A stretch of 64,000 bases of DNA from Chitinophaga niastensis (GCF_003014755.1 NZ_PYAW01000002.1:124001-188000), one strand, 5' to 3'. Positions 9,365 through 18,538 are shown, counted from the stretch's first letter. A program made the numbers and translations. Notes: generated by a model from the sequence alone, not told the origin.

Positions 9365-9409
9365 AATGCTTATACTTTTAGTAAATCCAGAATTTTCTAA
9401 TTCCAACCC

Positions 9410-9440
9410 CAAAAATATAATCTATCCACACATATACAAA
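9410..9440 (-). promoter_or_regulatory. Promoter for uxuA (TTTG-N19-TATTTTTG)
   Basis: On the minus strand TTTG is followed after exactly 19 nt by TATTTTTG, a perfect match to the Bacteroidota housekeeping consensus (-33 TTTG, -7 TAnnTTTG). It lies in the gap downstream of the glycerate kinase stop. Confidence 0.8.
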
Positions 9441-9448
9441 CTTTGATT

Positions 9449-10747
9449 TTAAATTTTGGACGTGCCGGCGGTGATCAGCACTATCATGAGGTCCATTACA
9501 TTGGTTTGTGTAGGCCCTGTAACCAATAGTCCGCCTGCCTTTGAGAAGAAATGCCAGGCATCATTACGTTGTAAAAAACTATTTGCATCCAGCTGTAATT
9601 TTATGGCGCCTTTCATCGTGTGTGCATCCACGATAGCCCCGGCAGCATCCGTAGGACCATCTGTTCCATCGGTGCCACCGCTTAAAAAGGTGAGTTGCGG
9701 ATGATCAGCGAGGGCAATGCCTGCGGCCAGTGCCAGGTGCTGATTGCGGCCACCAAGGCCGTTACCGGTTACCTGAACGGTTGTTTCGCCGCCCATGAGT
9801 AAACAGGCCGGCAACGGACCTGCGTAGCTAAGCGCTTGTTGGATGTATGCGGCAGCTACCGTGTGTGCATCACCGGTAGTAGTGGATGATATTAGCTGTG
9901 GATGATAACCGAGTGCGCGGGCCTTCTGTGCAGCGGCTTCCAGGGCAATGAGATTGGTGCCGGTAAGATAATTATGCACATGCCGGAAATCGTCGCCGCC
10001 AGGTTTGGCTGTGTCGGGTATTTTTCCGGCTATCCCGTTTTTAATATGCTGTAATAAGTTTTGTGATATTTTTTCGGGGAGATGATATTTGCGGAGTATA
10101 GCCATCGTATCCGCAAACGTAGTGGGATCAGGAACTGTAGGGCCTGAGCCAATAACGGTGAGATCATCCCCGGGTACATCGCTTAAAATGAGGGTGCATA
10201 ACGTAGCCGGATATATGCTTTTTGCCAGCTGCCCGCCTTTAATGTAAGAAATGTGTTTACGCACTGTGTTCATCTCCTGGATAGTTGCCCCGCTTTTTAG
10301 CAGTGCTTCAAAAAGTTGCTGTACTTCCGGTAAACTGCTGCCTGCCGGAACATCTGCCAGCAGTGCCGAGGCGCCTCCAGACAGCAGGAAGATCACCAGG
10401 TCGGCCGGCTGCACCTGCGCAGCAATTTCCAGTAGCTTAACGGAAGCGGCTACACTGTTTTGGTCCGGTACCGGGTGACCCGCTTCTATTAACGTGAGCT
10501 GTTGTAACGGTAACGCATGACCGTATTTTGTTACCACCATTCCCTGCAAAGGGAAATGTTTGCCCAGTATATTTTCCAGCTCCTGTGCCATGGCGGCAGC
10601 GGCTTTACCGGCGCCAATAACCCAGATACGGCCATCATGCGGGAGTGCATAATCATCTCCCGAAATATTAATAATGCGTGACACCCGTGTTGCATGACCA
10701 TCTTCCTGAAAATTATTGCTGACACGAACGTGCACATTATGCTGCAT
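9449..10747 (-). CDS. Glycerate 2-kinase, MOFRL/GckA type
   Basis: 432 residues of the class II glycerate kinase family, which phosphorylates D-glycerate at position 2. Motifs include VIGAGKAAAAMA, VTKYGH, EAGHPVPDQNS, FLLSGGASALL, GGQLAK, ILSDVPGDDL with GSGPTVPD, and the C-terminal MOFRL region (LMGGETTVQVTG, GRNQHLALA, SGGTDGTDGPTDAAGA). The ATG used here probably clips the protein: the same frame continues upstream with IKTIFLHAVAAVHPQQL, which looks like the family N-terminus, but has no ATG, GTG or TTG. A CTG (10825) or ATC (10822) start is possible. It sits just downstream of the terminator of the Spy-like gene. Confidence 0.9.
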   Translation of the reverse strand: MQHNVHVRVSNNFQEDGHATRVSRIINISGDDYALPHDGRIWVIGAGKAAAAMAQELENILGKHFPLQGMVVTKYGHALPLQQLTLIEAGHPVPDQNSVAASVKLLEIAAQVQPADLVIFLLSGGASALLADVPAGSSLPEVQQLFEALLKSGATIQEMNTVRKHISYIKGGQLAKSIYPATLCTLILSDVPGDDLTVIGSGPTVPDPTTFADTMAILRKYHLPEKISQNLLQHIKNGIAGKIPDTAKPGGDDFRHVHNYLTGTNLIALEAAAQKARALGYHPQLISSTTTGDAHTVAAAYIQQALSYAGPLPACLLMGGETTVQVTGNGLGGRNQHLALAAGIALADHPQLTFLSGGTDGTDGPTDAAGAIVDAHTMKGAIKLQLDANSFLQRNDAWHFFSKAGGLLVTGPTQTNVMDLMIVLITAGTSKI

Positions 10748-10835
10748 CAGCTGCTGCGGATGTACGGCCGCTACAGCGTGGAGGAAAATAGTTTTTATAT
10801 CAGTAGCCGGATTGATAGCGATCAGTTTTAGGAAT

Positions 10836-10862
10836 AAAAAAAGCAGTGAGGACGCTCACTGC
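10836..10862 (-). terminator. Rho-independent terminator
   Basis: Read on the minus strand, an 8-bp stem GCAGTGAG / CTCACTGC with a 4-nt loop runs into seven T. It ends the Spy-like gene and lies directly in front of the glycerate kinase reading frame. Confidence 0.88.
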
Positions 10863-10888
10863 TAATATCTCTCATTTTCAGTTAATTA

Positions 10889-11329
10889 CTATTGTTGAGT
10901 GGAATCTTTTGCTTCTTTTTTCTGCCGTTTCTTTTCCATTTTTTCTTCCAGGTGCTCTTTTTTATTCATCTCCCAATCATTCCACCTTTTATACTGAGCA
11001 GCTGTAAGCACTGTTTTAAAACGTTGACTGCGTTCTGTATCCAATGCTTTCATCTCTTGCATATGCTTCTTTTTAGGAAGCCCCGTATCTGCTCTCACAG
11101 CATCTCTGCGGCGTATAATATCTTCATTGATCTCATATATTTTATCATACTGCACCTTATTAAGATTCAGTCTGTGTGAGATTTTATCAGTTATCTTACC
11201 AGCCCTTCCTTCCACGCCCCATCGGCCTTTATTGGCAATGCTGTCGTTAGTCTGAGCATTGGCCTGCATACTCATACCCGCAAAAAGACAGATGGCCAGC
11301 AGTATTGTATAGACGGAACATATTTTCAT
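10889..11329 (-). CDS. Spy/CpxP-like periplasmic protein
   Basis: 146 residues starting at MKICSVYTILLA, with a signal peptide ending at NAQ (about 26). A longer frame with a TTG-like start at 11359 would place residues before the signal peptide and is unlikely. The mature part is charged and helical, with LNLNKVQYDKIYEINEDI and LTAAQYKRWNDWE, the pair of LxxxQ helices seen in Spy-like heavy-metal or stress chaperones of Bacteroidota, and a lysine/glutamate-rich tail. A periplasmic folding or stress role is inferred from the family. It is monocistronic, with its own terminator. Confidence 0.75.
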   Translation of the reverse strand: MKICSVYTILLAICLFAGMSMQANAQTNDSIANKGRWGVEGRAGKITDKISHRLNLNKVQYDKIYEINEDIIRRRDAVRADTGLPKKKHMQEMKALDTERSQRFKTVLTAAQYKRWNDWEMNKKEHLEEKMEKKRQKKEAKDSTQQ

Positions 11330-11422
11330 AGTAAGCAAGTATTGTACGAATTTAAACAAACTTAGGTGTAATCTCTTTTCAAATTATCCCTTTTTCGTGT
11401 TAATCCAAAATTTTGCGTAGCC

Positions 11423-11576
11423 GGCAGCAAGCTGCCTTTAAATTGTCTTTCTCCCGATTTTGATGATTAACCATGATTTTTCTGATTATATCTTATTTTA
11501 AAAAAAGAACAAAATCAGCATAATCATGATTAATCATCAAAATCCTGGGAAAGATAATCTCAGCAGCTCGCTGCTG
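11423..11576. repeat. Palindrome, GATTA-ladder class, flanked by two small hairpins
   Basis: The core inverted repeat spans 11443-11557. It starts TTGTCTTTCTCCCGATT on the left and ends ATCCTGGGAAAGATAA on the right, and its arms carry GATT words at about 9-nt steps. The two ends use different outer modules (TCTCCC versus TCCCAGG). Small perfect hairpins lie on both sides: GGCAGC/GCTGCC at 11423-11436 and CAGCAGC/GCTGCTG at 11561-11576. Together they fill the gap upstream of the amidohydrolase gene. Confidence 0.8.
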
Positions 11577-11605
11577 TTACCACTCATAAAAAAAATCCCA
11601 TTTTA

Positions 11606-11637
11606 TTTAGACCGGCCTCAATGATTTGCTACATTTA
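11606..11637 (+). promoter_or_regulatory. Possible promoter for amidohydrolase pair
   Basis: TTTA, 20 nt, then TACATTTA: each box deviates from TTTG / TAnnTTTG by one base. The spacing and the 40-nt distance to the gene fit, but the call is tentative. Confidence 0.4.
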
Positions 11638-11677
11638 ACGCATCAACTAAATCTGAACCGAAAAATTAAAGATTTAC

Positions 11678-14600
11678 ATGAAAAGAGCTTTTGAGAAACC
11701 CGGGATAGCCCTGCTATCAAGGGGGATGGCCTATGCTATGAACCGGCACCGCAGTAAGCTGCTGTTGCTGGCCCTGCTGGCAGCAGGCTCCTATGCCAAC
11801 GCACAGGAAACCTATCCGGTCAATGGTATTGCCGATCCCCGCGAAGGATGCTTCGCTTTTACACATGCTACCATTGTAAAAGATGCACAAACTACCGTTA
11901 ATAACGCTACACTGGTGATCCGTGATGGCAAAATAGTAGATGCCGGTCCGGCTGCCCTGATCCCTAAAGATGCGATAGTAGTGGATTGCAAAGGAAAGTA
12001 CATTTACCCCTCCTTTGTGGATATCTACAGCAGTTACGGCTTGTCTGAACCCAAACGTGGTGGCTCGCCCTGGAATGCAGCGCCGCAGTTTTTATCTAAC
12101 ACTAAAGGAGCATACGGCTGGAACCAGGCGATTAAAAGCGAAATTAATGCAGTGGAACTATTTGCTGTAGATGAAGGCAAAGCTACCCCGCTGCGGGAAG
12201 CCGGATTTGGTACGGTGCTTACACAGCAGGCAGACGGCATCGCCCGTGGCACAGCTGCACTTGTAACGCTGGCAGGTGGAAAAGAAAATAAAGTGATCAT
12301 CCGCGAAAAAGCAGCCGCTTCTTACTCTTTCGATAAAGGAAGCTCTACACAAAACTATCCTAACTCCCTGATGGGGTCTGTTGCCTTACTGCGCCAAACT
12401 TACCTGGATGCACAATGGTATAAATCGCAACCTGCCAAAGAAGGGGTGAACCTGAGTTTACAAGCCTGGAATGCCAATCAGCAGCTACCGCAGCTGTTTG
12501 AAGCCGCTGATAAATGGGATGTACTCAGAGCAGATAAAATAGGCGATGAATTTGGCGTGCAGTACATCATCAAAGGCAGCGGTAACGAATACCAGCGCAT
12601 GACAGAGATGGCCGCTACCAAAGCCACTTTCATATTACCGGTAAATTTCCCTGGCGCTATAGATATGGAAGATCCCAACGATGCACGTTTTGTATCGCTG
12701 GCAGAAATGAAGCATTGGGAAATGGCGCCTGCTGAACCAGGTGCTTTTGAAAAGGCCAATATCCCGTTTTGCTTAACAGCAGCCGATTTGAAAGATATAA
12801 AACAATTCCTGGCCAACATACGCAAAGCCATTGAATATGGTCTGACCGAACAAAAAGCACTGGAAGCATTAACTAAAACACCTGCCACCACTTTAAAGGC
12901 ATATGATAAAGTAGGTAGCCTGGAAGCCGGTAAGCTGGCCAATTTCCTCATTACATCCGGTCCGCTGTTCAGTGATAAAACAATCCTTTATCAAAACTGG
13001 ATACAGGGCAATCGTTATGTTATTAAAGAAGATGGATGGAATGATATCCGCGGTATTTATACCGTTACAATAACACCTGGCGGCAGTTACAGCGTTGAAG
13101 TAAAAGGTACACCCACCGCGCCTGCGTTATCGGTTTTACAAAAAGATACCCTCCCCGGACGTATTGATGTAAACGGCAAACTGATCTCATTGTCGTTACC
13201 GCTGGTAAAGAGCAGCAAGAGCAGCGTGCGCCTGAGTGGTATCATAGGCGACAACAGCTGGACAGGCACCGGCGCAGACACCACCGGTACAATGGTAAAA
13301 TGGAATGCGGTATTTGTAAAAGCAGCACCTGCAAAAGCAGATACCGTAAAGAAAGAAACACCCATTGTCTTAGGTCCGATTTATTATCCGTTCAATGGTT
13401 ACGGCTGGGATAAACTGCCAACGCAACAGGATATCCTCATTAAAAACACCACCGTTTGGACCAACGAAAAAGAAGGTAAACTCGAAAATACGGATGTACT
13501 TATCCGCAACGGCAAAATTGCGCAGGTAGGTAAAAATCTGGCTGCCGGCAATGCCCGGGTAATTGATGGTACCGGCAAACATTTATCTGCCGGCATCATT
13601 GACGAACACTCACATATTGCAATCAGCAAAGGCGTCAATGAATCATCACAGGCTGTTACTTCAGAAGTGCGTATTGCAGATGTATTAAACCCTGATGATG
13701 TCAACATCTACCGGCAGCTGAGTGGCGGTGTTACCGCCTCCCATTTATTGCACGGCAGTGCCAACCCTATCGGTGGACAATCACAGCTGATCAAATTGCG
13801 CTGGGGACAAAATGCAGAAGACCTGAAAGTAGCCAACTGGGACCCTTTCATCAAATTTGCATTGGGTGAAAATGTGAAACAATCCAACTGGGGAGAACGT
13901 AATACTGTACGTTTCCCGCAGTCAAGAATGGGAGTAGAACAGATATATGTAGATGCGTTTACCCGTGCGCGTGATTATGAAAAACAAGGTGTCAACAAAC
14001 GCCGCGATCTGGAGCTGGATGCACTTGTAGAAATCCTTCACCAGAAACGTTTTATTACCTGCCACTCTTATGTACAGAGTGAAATCAATATGCTCATGCA
14101 TGTGGCAGATAGCTTCCACTTCCACGTAAACACTTTCACACACATCCTGGAAGGTTACAAGGTAGCAGACAAAATGAAAGCACATGGCGCCGGCGCAGGT
14201 ACCTTCGCCGACTGGTGGGCTTACAAAATGGAAGTGCAGGATGCTATTCCTGCTAATGCCGCCATCATGCAAAGAGTGGGTGTAGTTACTGCCATCAACT
14301 CTGATGATGCGGAAATGGCGCGTCGCCTGAACCAGGAAGCAGCCAAGAGCATCAAATATGCTGGTATGGGTGAAGAAGATGCATTAAAAATGGTGACATT
14401 GAATCCTGCCAGACTGCTGCATGTAGATAACCGCATGGGAAGTATCAAAGTAGGTAAAGATGCCGATGTGGTATTGTGGAGCGATCATCCGCTGAGCATT
14501 TATGCTAAGGCAGATAAAACCATTGTAGATGGTATCGTGGAATTTGACCGCGACAACGATCTGCAACTGCGCAAACGTATTGCAGAAGAGCGTAACCGTC

Positions 14601-14725
14601 TTACCCAAAAATTACTGGGAGAAAAGAAAAAAGGCACGCCTACCACAAAAGCAGCTTATGCACCAGATGAAATGTACCACTGTGAAGATTTACAGGGCGG
14701 TCATCAGCATGATGTAATCAAATAA
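11678..14725 (+). CDS. Tandem amidohydrolase, one domain degenerate, secreted
   Basis: 1015 residues holding two amidohydrolase-type units in a row, an imidazolonepropionase-like arrangement. The signal peptide MNRHRSKLLLLALLAAGSYA suggests translation from 11738 rather than 11678. The first unit (about 45-455) has the flanking beta-sandwich (NATLVIRDGKIVDAGP) and the C-terminal GSLEAGKLANF, but the place of the metal motif reads FVDIYSSYG (113-121), without HxH. The second unit (about 595-1000) keeps H644-S-H646 (IDEHSHI), a following CHS and a THILEGY histidine, an INSDDAE aspartate and GSIKVGKDADVV. So only the second unit looks catalytic. Substrate unknown. It is followed 10 nt later by another degenerate paralogue. 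Confidence 0.88.
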   Translation: MKRAFEKPGIALLSRGMAYAMNRHRSKLLLLALLAAGSYANAQETYPVNGIADPREGCFAFTHATIVKDAQTTVNNATLVIRDGKIVDAGPAALIPKDAIVVDCKGKYIYPSFVDIYSSYGLSEPKRGGSPWNAAPQFLSNTKGAYGWNQAIKSEINAVELFAVDEGKATPLREAGFGTVLTQQADGIARGTAALVTLAGGKENKVIIREKAAASYSFDKGSSTQNYPNSLMGSVALLRQTYLDAQWYKSQPAKEGVNLSLQAWNANQQLPQLFEAADKWDVLRADKIGDEFGVQYIIKGSGNEYQRMTEMAATKATFILPVNFPGAIDMEDPNDARFVSLAEMKHWEMAPAEPGAFEKANIPFCLTAADLKDIKQFLANIRKAIEYGLTEQKALEALTKTPATTLKAYDKVGSLEAGKLANFLITSGPLFSDKTILYQNWIQGNRYVIKEDGWNDIRGIYTVTITPGGSYSVEVKGTPTAPALSVLQKDTLPGRIDVNGKLISLSLPLVKSSKSSVRLSGIIGDNSWTGTGADTTGTMVKWNAVFVKAAPAKADTVKKETPIVLGPIYYPFNGYGWDKLPTQQDILIKNTTVWTNEKEGKLENTDVLIRNGKIAQVGKNLAAGNARVIDGTGKHLSAGIIDEHSHIAISKGVNESSQAVTSEVRIADVLNPDDVNIYRQLSGGVTASHLLHGSANPIGGQSQLIKLRWGQNAEDLKVANWDPFIKFALGENVKQSNWGERNTVRFPQSRMGVEQIYVDAFTRARDYEKQGVNKRRDLELDALVEILHQKRFITCHSYVQSEINMLMHVADSFHFHVNTFTHILEGYKVADKMKAHGAGAGTFADWWAYKMEVQDAIPANAAIMQRVGVVTAINSDDAEMARRLNQEAAKSIKYAGMGEEDALKMVTLNPARLLHVDNRMGSIKVGKDADVVLWSDHPLSIYAKADKTIVDGIVEFDRDNDLQLRKRIAEERNRLTQKLLGEKKKGTPTTKAAYAPDEMYHCEDLQGGHQHDVIK

Positions 14726-14735
14726 ATAACGCAAC

Positions 14736-16031
14736 ATGAAAAAGTACAACTTACTATATCTGATGGCGCTGGCCATGGGCTTACAAACGGCTCATGCGCA
14801 GGAAACCATTGCCCCGGCATTGCCGCAGGAAAAGCCGGTATATCTTACCAATGCCACTATCCACGTGGGTAACGGGCAGGTAATAGAAAACGGGACCATC
14901 GCTTTCACCAAAGGGAAAATTACTGCAGTAGGTAACAGCGTACCCGCTGCCGGCAGCGACGCTACCGTACTGGATATGAAAGGACAGCATGTATATCCCG
15001 GCATCATTGCACCGGAATCCAATCTTGGTCTGATGGAGTTTGAAAGCGTGCGTGCTACCGTTGATGTAAGAGAAGTGGGAGAGATGAACCCATCCATCCG
15101 CTCACTCATCTCCTATAACACAGATTCCAAAGTAATCAACACCCTGCGTTCCAACGGTATCCTGCTGGCACAGGTAACGCCCGAAGGTGGTATCATCAGC
15201 GGTACTTCTTCTGTAGTACAACTGGATGCCTGGAACTGGGAAGATGCAGCCTATAAGGCAGATAATGCATTACATTTCTATATGCCGCGACTGATCCCTG
15301 TGAACAATGACCGTGACCGTAGTCCCGCTACCAACGACCGGATGAAAATTGCGATGGAGCAGATTGAAAAGGTGAGAACATTTTTCCGGCAGGCAAAGGC
15401 TTATCAACAGGAAGCTACACACGCTGCTACCAACCTGAAGTTTGAGTCCATGCGTAAACTCTTTACCAAAGAACAAAAGCTCTTCATTCACTGCGACCTC
15501 GTAAAGGAAATGTTGATAGCGATTGATTTTGCGAAAGAATTTAATGTAGATGTGACCATCGTAGGTGGCATTGATTCCTGGCTCATCGCTGATCTCCTGA
15601 AACAAAACAATATCCCGGTAGTACTGGCACAACCACATAGTTTACCGGTAATGCAGGATGATGATATAGATCAGCCTTACAAAACTGCTGCGCAACTGCA
15701 AAAAGCGGGCGTGTTGTTTTGTTTGAGCAACGATGGTTTCTGGCAGCAGCGTAACCTGGGCTTTGAAGCTGGTACTGCCAGTACTTATGGCCTGAGTAAA
15801 GAAGAAGCACTGACGGCGGTAACATTGAATGCTGCTAAAATATTAGGTATCGATAAAATAGCCGGGTCCCTGGAAACCGGTAAGGATGCTAACATTGCGG
15901 TAAGCACCGGTGATATCCTGGATATGAAATCCAGTGTTATTACACGTGCATTTATTCAGGGCAGGGAAATAAACCTGGATAATAAGCAGAAGCAGTTGTA
16001 TAAAAAGTATGAGCAGAAATACGGGTTGTGA
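14736..16031 (+). CDS. Amidohydrolase-like protein lacking the metal HxH motif, secreted
   Basis: 431 residues with a signal peptide ending at AHAQ (about 22). The N-terminal beta-sandwich (NATIHVGNGQVIENGTIAF) and the C-terminal GSLETGKDANIAV are those of imidazolonepropionase-related amidohydrolases. At the expected metal site the sequence is PGIIAPESNLGL (88-99), so the HxH pair is absent. The protein is closer to the first, degenerate half of the upstream gene than to its second half. Spacing of 10 nt indicates co-transcription; a complex or pseudoenzyme role with the upstream protein is inferred. Its transcript should end at the hairpin nested in the following palindrome. Confidence 0.85.
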   Translation: MKKYNLLYLMALAMGLQTAHAQETIAPALPQEKPVYLTNATIHVGNGQVIENGTIAFTKGKITAVGNSVPAAGSDATVLDMKGQHVYPGIIAPESNLGLMEFESVRATVDVREVGEMNPSIRSLISYNTDSKVINTLRSNGILLAQVTPEGGIISGTSSVVQLDAWNWEDAAYKADNALHFYMPRLIPVNNDRDRSPATNDRMKIAMEQIEKVRTFFRQAKAYQQEATHAATNLKFESMRKLFTKEQKLFIHCDLVKEMLIAIDFAKEFNVDVTIVGGIDSWLIADLLKQNNIPVVLAQPHSLPVMQDDDIDQPYKTAAQLQKAGVLFCLSNDGFWQQRNLGFEAGTASTYGLSKEEALTAVTLNAAKILGIDKIAGSLETGKDANIAVSTGDILDMKSSVITRAFIQGREINLDNKQKQLYKKYEQKYGL

Positions 16032-16054
16032 TTTTTGTGATTAGTGCGGATTTT

Positions 16055-16379
16055 GTCTGAACTGTGATTATTATGATTAATATGATTATCCTGATGAGCG
16101 AAGATCTTAGCGGATGTTGTCTGAACCAGGATTTTTAGGATTGAATGGATTACCCTGATGGGTGTTATGTTATCCAATATTGTGAATAAAATAAAAAGAG
16201 GAAGTCAGAAATTTTCTGACTTCCTCTTTTTATTTTATGTGATGTGATGAAATGTTTCAAACAACATAACACCCATCAGGGTAATCCATTCAATCCTAAA
16301 AATCCTGGTTCAGACAACATCCGCTAAGATCTTCGCTCATCAGGATAATCATATTAATCATAATAATCACAGTTCAGAC
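16055..16379. repeat. Long palindrome, GATTA-ladder class, with terminator in its loop
   Basis: Arms of about 117 nt (16055-16170 and 16263-16379) are essentially perfect inverted copies. The outer module begins GTCTGAACTGTGATTA and carries GATTA words every 9 nt; the inner module begins GTCTGAACCAGGATT. The loop holds a separate perfect hairpin. The right arm contains the TGA stop of tyrS. The element fills the gap between two convergent genes. Confidence 0.92.
16186..16238. terminator. Bidirectional terminator, perfect 25-bp stem
   Basis: A perfect 25-bp inverted repeat with a 3-nt loop; its G+C core GAGGAAGTCAGAA is flanked by A-runs on one side and T-runs on the other. It lies between the convergent amidohydrolase and tyrS genes, at the centre of the larger palindrome. 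Confidence 0.9.
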
Positions 16380-17657
16380 TGCTTTTACGAGATAATAATT
16401 TTTCTTTCCTTTCTGAAAAAGAATATACTTATCGCGCAGCAATGCAGCCGTATTGATAACGGTATCAATACCCTCTATTTTATTTTTATTCATGCTCACG
16501 CCGCCGCCTTGCACGGTTTTGCGGGCTTCTCCCTTGCTGGGGAAAATGCCTGTTTCCGCGAGCAGACTTACCACGTCTTTACCTGCTTCCAGGTCGGCTT
16601 TGGCTATATCAAACTGTGGTACGCCGGCCATTACATCCAGCAGTTGTTCTTCTGTGAGTGATACCAGTAGTTCAGCAGTATCGTTGCTGAAAAGCAGGGT
16701 AGAAGCTTTTACTGCAAATGCATAGTTTTCTTCACCATGAATGTAGGTCGTTACTTCTTTGGCTAAACGTTTTTGCAGTTGGCGTTGTTCTGGTGCGAGG
16801 CGGTGTTGCGCAATCAATTCTTCCACTTCCGGTTGTGTGATGAAGGTGAATATTTTGATATAGCTTTCTGCATCCACATCCGTTGTGTTGAGCCAGAACT
16901 GGTAGAACATGTAAGGAGAGGTACGCTTGCCATCCAGCCATATGGTGCCTTGTTCGGTTTTACCGAATTTGGTACCATCAGCCTTTTTGATCAGCGGACA
17001 GGTAAATGCGAATGCCTCACCACCGGCTTTGCGGCGAACGAGTTCAGTACCGGTAACAATGTTACCCCACTGGTCTGAACCGCCCATCTGCAATTTGCAG
17101 TTTTTGGCAGTATACAAATGATAGAAATCGTATCCCTGTATCAGCTGATAAGTAAATTCAGTGAATGACATCCCGCTATCGCCTTCGATTCGTTTTTTAA
17201 CGGAATCTTTGGCCATCATATAGTTAACGGTGATATGTTTACCGGTATCGCGGATAAAATCGAGGAAGGAAATGTGTTGGAACCAATCGAAGTTATTCAC
17301 CATTTCCGCCGCGTTTGGTTTTGCTGGATCGAAGTCCAGAAAGCGTTCCAGCTGAGCTTTGATACCGGCTACATATTTTTGCAGGGTATCCAGGTCCAGC
17401 ATCTTTCTTTCTTCTGCTTTAAATGAGGGGTCGCCTACCATACCGGTAGCACCGCCCACCAGCGCCAGGGGCTTATGTCCTGCCTTTTGCAGGTGCACCA
17501 GCAGCAGAATTGGCACCAGGCTACCGATGTGCAATGACGCTGCAGTAGGGTCAAAACCAATATATGCAGTGGTCATCTCCTTTTGCAGTTGCTCTTCAGT
17601 ACCAGGCATCATATCCTGTAGCATGCCCCGCCAGCGCAGTTCTTCTATCAGATTCAT
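16374..17657 (-). CDS. tyrS: Tyrosyl-tRNA synthetase
   Basis: 427 residues, the normal length for bacterial TyrRS. It charges tRNA-Tyr in the cytoplasm. Class I signatures are HIGS (43-46) and KFGKT (230-234); tyrosine-pocket words [10 protein letters not shown] and [12 protein letters not shown] and the [10 protein letters not shown] segment are typical. An S4 RNA-binding domain occupies roughly 360-427 ([19 protein letters not shown]). The last codon and stop (GTC TGA) are shared with the outer end of the GATTA-ladder palindrome, so the repeat supplies the stop codon. Promoter evidence lies at 17678-17685. Confidence 0.98.
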   Translation of the reverse strand: MNLIEELRWRGMLQDMMPGTEEQLQKEMTTAYIGFDPTAASLHIGSLVPILLLVHLQKAGHKPLALVGGATGMVGDPSFKAEERKMLDLDTLQKYVAGIKAQLERFLDFDPAKPNAAEMVNNFDWFQHISFLDFIRDTGKHITVNYMMAKDSVKKRIEGDSGMSFTEFTYQLIQGYDFYHLYTAKNCKLQMGGSDQWGNIVTGTELVRRKAGGEAFAFTCPLIKKADGTKFGKTEQGTIWLDGKRTSPYMFYQFWLNTTDVDAESYIKIFTFITQPEVEELIAQHRLAPEQRQLQKRLAKEVTTYIHGEENYAFAVKASTLLFSNDTAELLVSLTEEQLLDVMAGVPQFDIAKADLEAGKDVVSLLAETGIFPSKGEARKTVQGGGVSMNKNKIEGIDTVINTAALLRDKYILFQKGKKNYYLVKAV

Positions 17658-17677
17658 GATTTAATTAATGATTTTTG

Positions 17678-17685
17678 CAAACCTA
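17678..17685 (-). promoter_or_regulatory. -7 promoter element for tyrS
   Basis: On the minus strand TAGGTTTG matches TAnnTTTG and lies about 20 nt before the start codon. No TTTG occurs 19-20 nt further upstream; that position is occupied by the end of a solo ladder repeat. Confidence 0.5.
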
Positions 17686-17695
17686 CACAAAAAAT

Positions 17696-17737
17696 GTCTG
17701 AACTGTGGCGTATATGATTATTGTGATTTTCCTGATT
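17696..17737. repeat. Solo half-copy of the GATTA-ladder repeat
   Basis: GTCTGAACTGTGG followed by GATTA, GATTT and GATT at 9-nt steps. This is the same outer module as the palindrome downstream of tyrS, but without an opposing arm. It lies upstream of tyrS, over the expected -33 region of its promoter. Confidence 0.65.
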
Positions 17738-17839
17738 CGGGGAGATGATGTAGCTTTAATATATTAAAATTCGTTTCATTCTTTGCTTATCAGCAAAATC
17801 ATATTAATATTTATTTACCCCCAATAAAGCCCCGATGTC

Positions 17840-18538
17840 ATGAAAAACTTCCTTGTTTTTGTATGTGGCCTGTTCTGTGCAGTATCCGTATCAGCACAGG
17901 ATTGCAAAGGTTATTATTACCTGTTGAATAATGCGGAAATTGAAATGTCTATTTATGATGCCAAAGGCAGTGTTACCGGCAAATCAATTTATAAGATCAC
18001 CAATGTGCATAAAGATGGTAGCGGCACTACCTCTGATTTCGCCAACACCTTTTATGATAAAAACAATAAGGAGATAAGTACCGGCACCGGCCATTTTAAA
18101 TGCAGCGGTAGTGGGGTATCGGTAGATATGAAATTGAGTATGCCCAATATGCCACAGCTCAAAGACATGAAAATGGAAGCCAAAACCTCCCAGGCCTTCC
18201 TGGATTATCCTTCCAATATGCATACCGGGCAGGATTTACAGGGTGGTACTTTTGAAATGGCCGGTAATATGAATGGTATGGACTTAGCGCTAAATTACAG
18301 CGTCAGCAACCGTAAGGTAACCGGCAACGAAAAGATCACCACTCCTGCCGGCAGCTGGGATTGCTTCAAAATTTCTTATGATATTGATTTTAAAATGACG
18401 GTGATGGGCGCAGGTATGCCCGTAAAACTAAGTGCAGAAGAGTGGTTTGCACCCGGATTTGGTGTGGTGAAGACCATTTCCTACAATAAAGGCGGTAAAC
18501 AGGTGGGTAGTACCGTGATTACGGGTATAAAGAAGTAA
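17840..18538 (+). CDS. Secreted TapB/DUF3108-like protein
   Basis: 232 residues with a signal peptide ending at VSAQ (about 20). The mature part is beta-rich and ends with the pattern common to Bacteroidota TapB/DUF3108-like proteins: TPAGSWDCFKISYD, then EEWFAPGFGVVKTISYN. These are thought to be periplasmic, LolA-like half-barrels; their ligand is not known. A methionine-rich central segment (MKLSMPNMPQLKDMKMEAK) is notable. The gene stands alone, with degenerate direct repeats downstream. Confidence 0.7.
   Translation: MKNFLVFVCGLFCAVSVSAQDCKGYYYLLNNAEIEMSIYDAKGSVTGKSIYKITNVHKDGSGTTSDFANTFYDKNNKEISTGTGHFKCSGSGVSVDMKLSMPNMPQLKDMKMEAKTSQAFLDYPSNMHTGQDLQGGTFEMAGNMNGMDLALNYSVSNRKVTGNEKITTPAGSWDCFKISYDIDFKMTVMGAGMPVKLSAEEWFAPGFGVVKTISYNKGGKQVGSTVITGIKK

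Noticed and set aside
9365..9412. Longer uxuA start at 9412 (TTG)
   Set aside because: It overlaps the -7 box of the best promoter, so it would lie upstream of the transcription start, and UxuA proteins begin at [10 protein letters not shown].
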